Assembly: GCA_032117095.1 (NCBI GenBank)
Contig: JAULZZ010000068.1
Location: forward strand, 1-22,157
Origin: REEB470 sp032117095
GTDB taxonomy: Bacteria; Bacillota; Bacilli; Paenibacillales; YIM-B00363
Reading direction: 5' to 3'
DNA: 22,157 nt
In this document: piece after piece, positions 15,388 to 22,157 of the stretch
Numbering within the stretch: the first letter of the stretch is position 1
Layout: the number at the start of each line of letters is the position of its first letter
Program-made: the position numbers and the translations under genes
Notes under the pieces: model-generated
The model's input: only the letters and a program-made list of their open reading frames with translations
Database searches by the model: none
What the model was told of the DNA's origin: nothing

Positions 15388-15544
15388 CAAAAGATGTTTT
15401 GACCATGGCACAAAGGCATGACCTTTCTGCGGGATCTATGGATTGAAATACGGATTCGTATTACACGATACGTGTGCAACAACTCACTTATGCGCATTCC
15501 GCTGAAACCACAAGGAGAAAATTTTCATGCCTGTGAGGGGGGGA

Positions 15545-16750
15545 TCAAGGCATGTTGATGGCTGCGGTCGCCTTTTGATCTCTGTAATTCATTTTGCCAT
15601 GAAGATGAATGCTCAACGCCAATCCGATCGAAATCAAATTGATGAGCAACGAGGAGCCACCATATGAAATAAACGGCAACGTAATGCCTGTGAGGGGTAA
15701 AATCGCCAAAAACATGCCGATATTTTGAAATATTTGGAACGCTAGCATCGTGACGACACCGAGGATGATATAACTCCCGCTCCGCTCAGGACATGCGATG
15801 GCGATCCACACGAGGCGATACAATAAGAAAAAATACAACAGCAACAACAACGATGCCCCAAGAAACCCGAATTCTTCGCCAATGACGACAAAAATTGAAT
15901 CCGAATACGTATAGGGGATAAACCCACCGTGTACAGAATCGCCTTGCATATACCCTTCGCCCCACAACGACCCCGATCCAATCGCCCGCAATGAATTCGT
16001 AATTTGGTACGTCGCATGTTTGGACGCTTGATCGGGATATAAAAACGTGTCAATGCGTTGCATCCAGTGACCTGCACCGTACGTTTGTAAGAACGCTTCA
16101 ATTGGGGAATGAAACGTCGTCAAGGCATAAAACGATGCGCCTGCGATGACGATTGCGCCGATCACCCCCGCCAATACGACGATGAGTTTCACGTTGGCGA
16201 CCCACAGCATACCCAAGAAAATCACGCCATAAATGATCGCATTGCCTAAATCCGGTTGAATGAGCACCAATAGAAAGGGAAAGGCCATCAGCACCGCCAA
16301 CGGCACGACATCCCGCCAAACTGTCAACGTTTTTCCACCCCGTACAGCCAACCGTTGGGCAAGAAACAAGATAAGAAACAGTTTCATCAGCTCTGCCGGT
16401 TGCAAATCCATCCCGATAAGTGGGATCGTAAACCAGCCCCGTGCGCCGTTTTTGATGACGCCGAAAAAGTACACCGCCAACAATCCGAGCACACCGATGC
16501 CATAAAAATAATGCGCCCATCGCACCCATACCCGATAATTTATCATCGCAGTAATCATCATCATGAGAAAAGCGACCGCATAGTTGAAGACGTGGCGCTG
16601 ATGAATGCCTGTAAAACTGTGTTGCCCCTCGACTGCACTGCGGATGATGACCGTGCTCGCAAGCACGAAAAATGTAAGAATATAAACGACCATCCAATCG
16701 ATTTGAGCAATCCGCCAACGCTTTAGAGATGTGTTTGATCGAGGCTGCAT
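15545..16750 (-). CDS. rodA: RodA-type SEDS peptidoglycan polymerase
   Basis: SEDS proteins polymerise lipid II into glycan strands together with a class B PBP; RodA serves lateral wall growth with MreBCD. The 401-residue polytopic protein has about ten hydrophobic segments and the family motifs GARGWFTIPLIGMDLQPAE (102-120), VLIQPDLGNA (162-171), RAIGSGSLWGEGYMQGDSVH (255-274), FVVIGEEFGFLGA and LPLTGITLPFISYGGSSLL near the C-terminus. The loop that normally reads FLxPxxDPxGxGYQ reads FLYPDQASKHATYQ, so the essential Asp appears to be Ala242, with Asp240 nearby. ATG 16750 starts three nt after the minD stop, with its GGAG site inside minD. B. subtilis has no SEDS gene at this place. A specialised paralogue is possible. 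Confidence 0.9.
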   Translation of the reverse strand: MQPRSNTSLKRWRIAQIDWMVVYILTFFVLASTVIIRSAVEGQHSFTGIHQRHVFNYAVAFLMMMITAMINYRVWVRWAHYFYGIGVLGLLAVYFFGVIKNGARGWFTIPLIGMDLQPAELMKLFLILFLAQRLAVRGGKTLTVWRDVVPLAVLMAFPFLLVLIQPDLGNAIIYGVIFLGMLWVANVKLIVVLAGVIGAIVIAGASFYALTTFHSPIEAFLQTYGAGHWMQRIDTFLYPDQASKHATYQITNSLRAIGSGSLWGEGYMQGDSVHGGFIPYTYSDSIFVVIGEEFGFLGASLLLLLYFFLLYRLVWIAIACPERSGSYIILGVVTMLAFQIFQNIGMFLAILPLTGITLPFISYGGSSLLINLISIGLALSIHLHGKMNYRDQKATAAINMP

Positions 16751-16753
16751 GTT

Positions 16754-17545
16754 TTATACTCCGAGAAACTTGCGCAACCGATGAATCATCCCTTGCTTTT
16801 GATCCAACGACATCAACGGCACTGTGTCGCCTAATATGCGTCTAGCAATATTGCGGTACGCCAAGGCCGCGCGCGACGTCGGCGTGAGTACGGTCGGCTC
16901 CCCGTTGTTCGCCGCTCTGATCACCTGTTCGTCATCCGGCACAACACCGAGCAAATCTATCGCCAAAATCGTACATACTTCGTCAATGTCGAGCATCTCG
17001 CCTTGCTTCATCATGTGCGGACGTATGCGGTTAATAATGAGTTTCGGCGGTTCGACGTGTCCTTTTTCTAAGAGCCCCACGATACGATCGGCATCCCGCA
17101 CAGCAGATTTTTCCGGCGTTGTCACCACAATCGCACGGTCTGCCCCAGCGACAGCGTTACGAAATCCCTGCTCAATGCCTGCTGGACAGTCAATGATGAC
17201 GTAATCGTACTCGTATTTGAGTTTGTGGACGACTTCGCGTACTTGCTCAGGCAACACGTCGTTTTTATCTTTTGTTTGCGCCGCAGGCAACAAATATAAC
17301 GCTTCACAACGTTTGTCTTTGATCAATGCCTGTGCAAGTCGGGCTCTGCCTTCGATGACATCGACTAGGTCATACAAAATACGGTTTTCCAATCCCATGA
17401 CGACATCCAAATTGCGCAACCCGATATCCGTATCCACCAGACACACCCGTTTCCCTAATAAGGCGAGCGCTGTCCCGATATTGGCTGTCGTTGTCGTCTT
17501 CCCCACACCGCCTTTGCCTGATGTGACGACAATCGCCTCTCCCAT
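16754..17545 (-). CDS. minD: Septum-site ATPase MinD
   Basis: MinD is a ParA/MinD-family ATPase that binds membrane and recruits MinC to block division away from midcell. ATG 17545, behind TTGAGG, gives the canonical 263-residue protein beginning MGEAIVVTSGKGGVGKTTTT, with the deviant Walker A lysines Lys11 and Lys16. Further motifs are LVDTDIGLRNLDVVMGLENR and DYVIIDCPAGIEQGF. The C-terminal amphipathic helix MIHRLRKFLGV is the membrane-targeting sequence. A start at 17629 would overlap minC by ATGA but adds 28 residues not seen in MinD. An inverted repeat ACGGGAA/TTCCCGT (17581-17608) lies in the 80-bp gap to minC. Confidence 0.97.
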   Translation of the reverse strand: MGEAIVVTSGKGGVGKTTTTANIGTALALLGKRVCLVDTDIGLRNLDVVMGLENRILYDLVDVIEGRARLAQALIKDKRCEALYLLPAAQTKDKNDVLPEQVREVVHKLKYEYDYVIIDCPAGIEQGFRNAVAGADRAIVVTTPEKSAVRDADRIVGLLEKGHVEPPKLIINRIRPHMMKQGEMLDIDEVCTILAIDLLGVVPDDEQVIRAANNGEPTVLTPTSRAALAYRNIARRILGDTVPLMSLDQKQGMIHRLRKFLGV

Positions 17546-17625
17546 GTTTTCCTCAACCTCCCTCATAGTAGATGGATCATACGGGAAAAGTCCATTGCGC
17601 CTTCCCGTGGAATCGTGCGCTGCAT

Positions 17626-18312
17626 TCATCCTCGCCCGACGCTGTATTGGTTTTGGGGACGCAACTTTTGCAACTGACTCATGTTTGCCACATGGATACG
17701 CCCTTCGTGACCGTAGGCAAATTCCATGGGATTGACACGCGTCGTTCGCTCATCGGGTGCACGGGTGATCAATGCGCCAATGCGCAACTGTGTCGGTTCC
17801 ATGATAACCGCTACAATAATTTTATCTTCATAGCCCCCGTATCCCGCATGGGCAATCCCTCGCAAACACCCCATAATGTAGATGTTTCCCGTGGTCACGA
17901 CCATGCCACCCGCATTGACATCCCCGACGACGAGTACGTCCCCTTCTTCTTGGACAACGTCCCCAGAACGAACAATCCGCGATACAAGATGAACCATAGG
18001 CATTTTGGACGTTGGACGACTTTGTGAGGGAGTAGCGTATTCCTCGCCGTCACTTTGGATCGATTGTATGAGTAAATTTCCATGATAGCTAAATGATTCG
18101 CGAATGACATGATGAATTTCTTCCGTAGCGATTCGCTTTCCAGTGCGCACGTGTACGTGTGTGATGGGTCCAAATAAAAATTGACCATGTGAATGGGTGA
18201 GCTTGTGATTGAGTTCAGCCACAACCTCTGGAAAAGGGGCTTCTTCATCGAGCAAAAAAAACAGCCCTTCTTTCACCCCTTTGATAATCACAAGCGGTTT
18301 CTTTGCAGTCAC
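17626..18312 (-). CDS. minC: Septum-site inhibitor MinC
   Basis: MinC inhibits FtsZ ring formation. The protein is 228 residues. The N-terminal FtsZ-inhibitory domain (about 1-100) begins KPLVIIKGVKEGLFFLLDE. After a variable linker (about 92-104) the C-terminal beta-helix runs from about 107: SRIVRSGDVVQEEGDVLVVG, DVNAGGMVVTTGNIYIMG, CLRGIAHAGYGGYED, MEPTQLRIG. This is the MinD-binding and dimerising half and is clearly conserved. GTG 18312 lies 6 nt after AAAGGAGG. It is followed by minD. Confidence 0.96.
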   Translation of the reverse strand: MTAKKPLVIIKGVKEGLFFLLDEEAPFPEVVAELNHKLTHSHGQFLFGPITHVHVRTGKRIATEEIHHVIRESFSYHGNLLIQSIQSDGEEYATPSQSRPTSKMPMVHLVSRIVRSGDVVQEEGDVLVVGDVNAGGMVVTTGNIYIMGCLRGIAHAGYGGYEDKIIVAVIMEPTQLRIGALITRAPDERTTRVNPMEFAYGHEGRIHVANMSQLQKLRPQNQYSVGRG

Positions 18313-18379
18313 GGGGCGCCTCCTTTGGTATATGCATCGGTTGAAAAATCATAATTAGGGGATCTCTTATCGCACCACG

Positions 18380-18955
18380 CTACTGAAAAGGTGACGTCGG
18401 TGTTGTTTTTTCACTGTCTTCTGGTTCTTGTGTATCCGTAGCACCTCCAAGCCCTGCACGCATCCCCCAAAAACAACACAGTGCAAACAACGTCCCGCCG
18501 ACCACACTCGGAACCATCCCAGTGAAAAACACCGCTTCTAGCGGTTGATCATACAGGCGAAACAGCCGATAGCACGCAAAAACGATCCACTCGCATACGA
18601 GCAGTCCACACGCTTGACGCAGTGTCGCCGAAAATACGGTGGCACCTCCTTTGCGTTGCCATACGCCGACGCCATATCCGACGACCGCATACGCCAGCGC
18701 ATGCACACCAATCATATGCCCCATATAGAGCGTATCTTGGGCGAGTCCGACGAGCAAACCCGCTCCCATCGCCAAACGTCTCCCTCCGAAGATGCCACAA
18801 AAAAGCACAATCGTCAATGTTAGACGCGGATAAATCGCATGGTCGTGCAACCAAGATTCCCCGATAAGGAGTGGATAGACGACCGTTTCAAATCCAAATA
18901 CAAACACACTCCATGCCATCAGTGCAAAAAACCGATACGTTCGCCCCCTATTCAA
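18380..18955 (-). CDS. mreD: Rod-shape protein MreD
   Basis: MreD is a small polytopic membrane partner of MreC and the RodA/PBP elongation machinery. The 191-residue protein has five or six hydrophobic segments, including FFALMAWSVFVFGFETVVYP and LTIVLFCGIFGG, and GLLVGLAQDTLYMGHMIGVHALAY, the region best conserved in MreD. The acidic tail (DTQEPEDSEKTTPTSPFQ) is cytoplasmic and unremarkable. TTG 18955 is the likely start: it has GAGGTG 7 nt upstream, inside the end of mreC, and the two genes overlap by 8 bp. The sequence is weakly conserved overall, so the operon position carries part of the call. Confidence 0.92.
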   Translation of the reverse strand: MNRGRTYRFFALMAWSVFVFGFETVVYPLLIGESWLHDHAIYPRLTLTIVLFCGIFGGRRLAMGAGLLVGLAQDTLYMGHMIGVHALAYAVVGYGVGVWQRKGGATVFSATLRQACGLLVCEWIVFACYRLFRLYDQPLEAVFFTGMVPSVVGGTLFALCCFWGMRAGLGGATDTQEPEDSEKTTPTSPFQ

Positions 18956-19820
18956 CCGTCGGCACCTCGACGACGAATACTTCGTGCAACGATTGAAAAC
19001 GCGCCGCTGGGCGAATCGTTGCCATATGCGTCAACCCCGTATCCCCGATGCGCCGTGCGACAACCGTGCCAATGACAAGCCCTCGCGGAAACAGTTCGCC
19101 CAACCCCGATGTCATCACTTGGTCGCCCACGGCAAGCGGATCATTTTGATCAATTTTCGTCATAATCAGCGTCCGTTCTTGGGGATCATACCGCTCGATC
19201 ATACCAAAAGACTCGCGCTCATGTCCAAGTACCGTCGCAGCGATGGCCTTGTTCGCCGGAAAATCTCCCGTGGCAGTCAGATCCGTCAACAACTGCACAT
19301 TGGCGGAAAACGGGTACACTTGCACAATGCGCCCGACCAATCCTTCTGTCGTCATGACCGCCATGTCCCGCGCGATGCCGTCTTTTTGACCCAAATTAAT
19401 TTTCACGACCCGATTGTAGCGATCGGCACTTTCGGAAATGACTGTGGCAATGCGGTACGTGTAGCGATCGTATTGCATTTGGCGTGTCGTAAACTGTAAC
19501 GCTTCTTTGAGCCGTTTATTTTCGTCTTCGAGGTCGTTAAGCCGTACGGTATCGCGCGCATATTGGGCGAGCGTACGACGCAATACGTCATTTTCTTCAT
19601 AAATCGTCCCGACCTCGGCGATGTCTATGAAAAATTGTTTCACGACATAAACGGGGGTATGTATGCCCTGTTGAAAAAATGCAACCGTATCATTGAGCAA
19701 CTGGATCGGCCACAAAACACGTCCCCCTTCTTGGCGCAAGGAAAATCCCATTCCCGCAATAAAGACGATGATGACGATAAATCCGCCAAGCAATCGTTTG
19801 TTGCGCCAAAACGTGAACAT
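18948..19820 (-). CDS. mreC: Rod-shape protein MreC
   Basis: Bitopic scaffold that dimerises outside the membrane and activates RodA/PBP2-type synthases. The 290-residue protein has a basic start (FWRNKR), one membrane segment at about 11-28, a coiled coil at about 69-112 (EENDVLRRTLAQYARD, LEDENKRLKEALQF) and the two beta-barrel subdomains of MreC (YRIATVISES, VVKINLGQKDGIARDMAVMT, GLVGRIVQV, VMTSGLGELFPRGLVIGTV). ATG 19820 has GGGGAGG very close (2 nt), with a weaker G-rich stretch further out. It begins 26 bp after the mreB stop. Confidence 0.97.
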   Translation of the reverse strand: MFTFWRNKRLLGGFIVIIVFIAGMGFSLRQEGGRVLWPIQLLNDTVAFFQQGIHTPVYVVKQFFIDIAEVGTIYEENDVLRRTLAQYARDTVRLNDLEDENKRLKEALQFTTRQMQYDRYTYRIATVISESADRYNRVVKINLGQKDGIARDMAVMTTEGLVGRIVQVYPFSANVQLLTDLTATGDFPANKAIAATVLGHERESFGMIERYDPQERTLIMTKIDQNDPLAVGDQVMTSGLGELFPRGLVIGTVVARRIGDTGLTHMATIRPAARFQSLHEVFVVEVPTVE

Positions 19821-19846
19821 TGCCTCCCCACCACCCTTTCACCACA

Positions 19847-20884
19847 CTACCGCCAAGATCTCACGTGTATGCCACTGCGTGATTTGAATAGCTGAATGTG
19901 ATCGAGTGCCAATCCTGTGCCCATGACAACACAGTCCAATGGATTTTCCGCTACGATGACCGGCATGCCCGTTTCCTTCATGAGCAGTTTGTTTAGGTTG
20001 CGTAGCAACGCCCCGCCCCCTGTCAGCACAATACCCCGATCCATAATGTCCGATGAAAGCTCTGGCGGACACTTTTCTAACGTGATTTTTACTGCATCCA
20101 CAATGCTATTGACCGTCTCCCCCAACGCTTCGGCAATTTCGTCTGCTTTCACGATGATCGTCTTCGGCAATCCCGACACCAAGTCGCGCCCCCGAATATC
20201 CATCACGCCTTTTTCGCTCCCCACGATCGCCGAACCAATCTCAATTTTCAAGGCTTCTGCGGTGCGTTCTCCTATCAGTAAATTGTACGTGCGTTTAATG
20301 TATTGGATGACCGCTTCATCCATCTCGTCGCCTGCGACACGAATCGAGCGACTCGTCACGATGCCCCCGAGGGAGATGACGGCAACTTCTGTCGTCCCCC
20401 CGCCAATATCTACGACCATACTTCCCGTGGGTTCCCATACGGGCAACTCTGCCCCAATCGCTGCAGCAAACGGCTCCTCAATCAAAAATGCGTCTTTGGC
20501 GCCTGCTTGACGCGATGCATCTTCGACGGCACGACGCTCTACCGCAGTAATTCCCGAGGGAACACAGACGAGCACATTCGGATGCCCCAAAAATGTGCGA
20601 TAGTTTTTCTGGGCTTGGCGAATAAAATATTTAATCATCGTAGCGGTCGTGTCGAAATCTGCGATGACACCGTCACGCATCGGGCGCATTGCACGAATGT
20701 TCCCGGGCGTACGCCCAATCATGCGCTTGGCGGCTTCTCCAACCGCTTCGACCGCCTTCGTATCTGTCCGTACCGCCACTACAGATGGCTCCCGCACCGT
20801 AATCCCTTTGCCTTTCATAAAAACGAGCGTGTTCGCTGTCCCCAAATCGATCCCTAAATCTCGCGCCCGCCATCCCGAAAACAT
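19847..20884 (-). CDS. mreB: Actin-like rod-shape protein MreB
   Basis: MreB filaments under the membrane guide lateral peptidoglycan synthesis. ATG 20884 (AAGGAGG at 7 nt) gives 345 residues beginning MFSGWRARDLGIDLGTANTL; the longer frame from 20911 adds nine residues without support. Nucleotide-binding motifs are in order: LGIDLGTANT (phosphate 1), VPSGITAVERRAVEDA, EEPFAAAIGAELPV, MVVDIGGGTTEVAVISLGGI (phosphate 2), RVAGDEMDEAV, and GIVLTGGGALLRNL (adenosine motif). This is the conserved chromosomal mreB at the head of mreBCD. Confidence 0.98.
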   Translation of the reverse strand: MFSGWRARDLGIDLGTANTLVFMKGKGITVREPSVVAVRTDTKAVEAVGEAAKRMIGRTPGNIRAMRPMRDGVIADFDTTATMIKYFIRQAQKNYRTFLGHPNVLVCVPSGITAVERRAVEDASRQAGAKDAFLIEEPFAAAIGAELPVWEPTGSMVVDIGGGTTEVAVISLGGIVTSRSIRVAGDEMDEAVIQYIKRTYNLLIGERTAEALKIEIGSAIVGSEKGVMDIRGRDLVSGLPKTIIVKADEIAEALGETVNSIVDAVKITLEKCPPELSSDIMDRGIVLTGGGALLRNLNKLLMKETGMPVIVAENPLDCVVMGTGLALDHIQLFKSRSGIHVRSWR

Positions 20885-20933
20885 GCTATGGCCTCCTTCA
20901 TCGCTCGCCATGGTCTATGCAGCCATTGTGTAT

Positions 20934-20964
20934 ATTATACCACCCAAATCGCTCCCCGATGCAA
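20934..20964 (-). promoter_or_regulatory. Promoter of the mreB operon
   Basis: TGGTATAAT (20942-20934) is a perfect extended -10. TTGCAT (20964-20959) is a possible -35 at a long 19-nt spacing. The start of transcription would be near 20927, about 43 nt before mreB. The -35 overlaps a hairpin-forming palindrome that follows the upstream gene. Confidence 0.7.
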
Positions 20965-20983
20965 CCCATGCGCATGGGGTTGC
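20961..20983. other. Palindrome GCAACCCATGCGCATGGGGTTGC between the ytvI-like gene and mreB
   Basis: A near-perfect 23-bp inverted repeat (one extra G) lies 11 bp after the upstream stop. It would form a GC-rich hairpin but has no T run on either side, so it is not a classical terminator. It touches the -35 region of the mreB promoter and could be a protein-binding site or a transcript-end stabiliser; no function is shown. Confidence 0.45.
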
Positions 20984-20994
20984 CCACGACACAC

Positions 20995-22023
20995 TTAAGA
21001 TTCGAGGCGGATGCGTATGGATAACAACCCTACTTTGACCATCGCCTGATAAATAATGACGACAATCGGACCAAGTAACAATCCGATCGCCCCCACGAGC
21101 TGAAAGCCGACATACAAACTCATCAACGTGGGCAGTGTCGCAATCCCCAGCTGTTCACCCAACACTTTGGGTTCTACCGCACGTCTGACGACTGTAATGA
21201 CGATAAACAACACGATCAAACCGATCGCCAACGTCGTATCGCCTCCAAAGTATGCAACCCCCGCCCAAGGCACGAGTACAGAACCTGTGCCAAGCACGGG
21301 AAGCACATCGACGACAATGATCAAAAAGGCCAGCGCCACCACATACTTTACATCCAATAGCAACAACCCAATAAAAGCCATCACAAACGTCAATGAACTC
21401 AAAAACGCTTGGGCACGCAAAAAACCCGTCACTGCTTTGTGCAATTTCCCCAATACGGTATCGACTTTGGCACGCGAACGTTCTTCGAAGAAATGAAGAA
21501 ACGTCTGCTTGATTGAACCCAAGCTGTAACTAAACAAATATACCGCAATCATGAACACCAAGAACGTGAGTAATAAACCCGGAAGCGCACTTAACCACGA
21601 CACAAAATACGCCGACAATCGCGTCGCAATCGTTTGTAATGACTGCACTTGATTGAGCGCATAATGTTGCACGTTTGTGGCCACTTCAGGGGGAAGACGA
21701 TGGAGCACGCCTTCGAGTTGTGCTAACATGTCATTGACGAGTTGCTTGATCACGGCATAATCCAGATTTTTTATGAGGGAAATGAGCTCTGTAACAATCT
21801 TCGCCAACACCAAATACGTAAATAGAAAAAACAATACAACGAACAAACTGCACGTCACCGTCGCTACGAAGATACGATTGATTTTAGTATATTGGATCAA
21901 CCGCATATTCAGCGGTTCCAGAAAAATAGCAACCAACAACGCCATCAAAAAAGGAGCCCCTACGGTGAACATCCCGTATAAAAACAACAACCCCCCGCAA
22001 ACAATCAAGAAGTTTCGTAACAT
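20995..22023 (-). CDS. AI-2E exporter family / YtvI-like membrane protein
   Basis: A 342-residue polytopic membrane protein with the hydrophobic layout of the AI-2E transporter (UPF0118/PerM) family: paired N-terminal segments (LRNFLIVCGGLLFLYGMFTV, ALLVAIFLEP), an extracytoplasmic helical stretch at about 85-150, and C-terminal segments with DVLPVLGTGSVLVPWAGVAYF, VVRRAVEPKVLGEQLG and LVGAIGLLLGPIVVI. The last three resemble sporulation protein YtvI of Bacilli, so a sporulation role is possible, though the substrate is unknown. ATG 22023 has GGGAGGG at 7 nt; a longer frame from 22044 is less likely. It does not occupy this place in B. subtilis, where radC precedes mreB. Confidence 0.85.
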   Translation of the reverse strand: MLRNFLIVCGGLLFLYGMFTVGAPFLMALLVAIFLEPLNMRLIQYTKINRIFVATVTCSLFVVLFFLFTYLVLAKIVTELISLIKNLDYAVIKQLVNDMLAQLEGVLHRLPPEVATNVQHYALNQVQSLQTIATRLSAYFVSWLSALPGLLLTFLVFMIAVYLFSYSLGSIKQTFLHFFEERSRAKVDTVLGKLHKAVTGFLRAQAFLSSLTFVMAFIGLLLLDVKYVVALAFLIIVVDVLPVLGTGSVLVPWAGVAYFGGDTTLAIGLIVLFIVITVVRRAVEPKVLGEQLGIATLPTLMSLYVGFQLVGAIGLLLGPIVVIIYQAMVKVGLLSIRIRLES

Positions 22024-22089
22024 GGCACAGCCCTCCCTTGGCATGGAGTAGGTGACGAAACGAACGCTTTGCGCGTAGTGAAGTCTACA

Positions 22090-22157
22090 TCAGGATAATA
22101 CATATGCGCAACGGTCAAATTCGGTCCGCAACACGTCGCCTGCGGGCAGTAACAGGC
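22090..22157 (-). CDS. Possible 3' end of an upstream gene (unrecognised)
   Basis: One minus-strand frame is open from the right edge to TGA at 22092-22090, ending ...VLRTEFDRCAYVLS. It is too short to identify. A second open frame overlaps it, so this may be chance. No terminator or convincing promoter could be recognised between here and the YtvI-like gene. Confidence 0.2.
   Translation of the reverse strand, partial: LLLPAGDVLRTEFDRCAYVLS

Noticed and set aside
16754..17629. Longer MinD starting at 17629 with ATGA overlap to minC
   Set aside because: The 28 extra residues have no counterpart in MinD, whereas ATG 17545 gives the conserved MGEAIVVTSGKGG start with its own ribosome binding site.
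20961..20983. Intrinsic terminator after the YtvI-like gene
   Set aside because: The hairpin is strong but neither strand has a following T run, so it was listed only as a palindrome.

Overview
The window is chromosomal DNA of an endospore-forming Bacilli (Firmicutes), probably a relative of Paenibacillaceae or Alicyclobacillaceae rather than Bacillus itself. The basis is gene content: spo0B, spoIVFA and spoIVFB, an L27 that carries the Prp-cleaved N-terminal extension, an S-layer homology (SLH) surface system, and a block ordered as in Bacillus subtilis (mreBCD-minCD-spoIVFAB-rplU-prp-rpmA-spo0B-obg). The species cannot be named from sequence alone. Every convincing gene lies on the minus strand, so transcription runs from the right end to the left end.

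Layout in transcription order. (1) 22023-20995: a polytopic AI-2E-exporter/YtvI-like membrane protein. (2) 20884-15545: cell shape, division-site and wall-synthesis genes mreB, mreC, mreD, minC, minD and a rodA-type SEDS gene, behind a good extended -10 promoter at about 20940. (3) 15321-13853: spoIVFA and spoIVFB, the mother-cell complex that processes pro-sigma K, overlapping by ATGA. (4) 13543-2224: an accessory surface block of two SLH-anchored proteins, one of about 2970 residues and one of 642. (5) 2117-1: rplU with its own promoter and an L21-type leader, then prp, rpmA, spo0B and the first 74 codons of obg.

The accessory block is the unusual part. It splits spoIVFB from rplU, which are adjacent in B. 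subtilis. The giant protein reads, N to C: signal peptide; first half of a LamG/concanavalin-like lectin domain; six FG-GAP-like beta-propeller repeats; second half of the lectin domain; 15 Ig-like repeats of about 110 residues; a (Pro-Pro-Gln)14 rod; a helical region; a beta domain; and three SLH domains. The last 550-600 residues are paralogous to nearly the whole 642-residue neighbour. The pair therefore looks like a duplicated cell-wall anchor, one copy of which carries a very long stalk and adhesive head. The Ig-like repeats alternate between two subtypes, giving a higher-order period of about 660 bp.

Both surface genes have long, structured 5' leaders. A strong intrinsic terminator lies after the giant gene and none is obvious after spoIVFB or the second SLH gene. 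No tRNA, rRNA, insertion sequence, CRISPR array or convincing plus-strand gene was seen.
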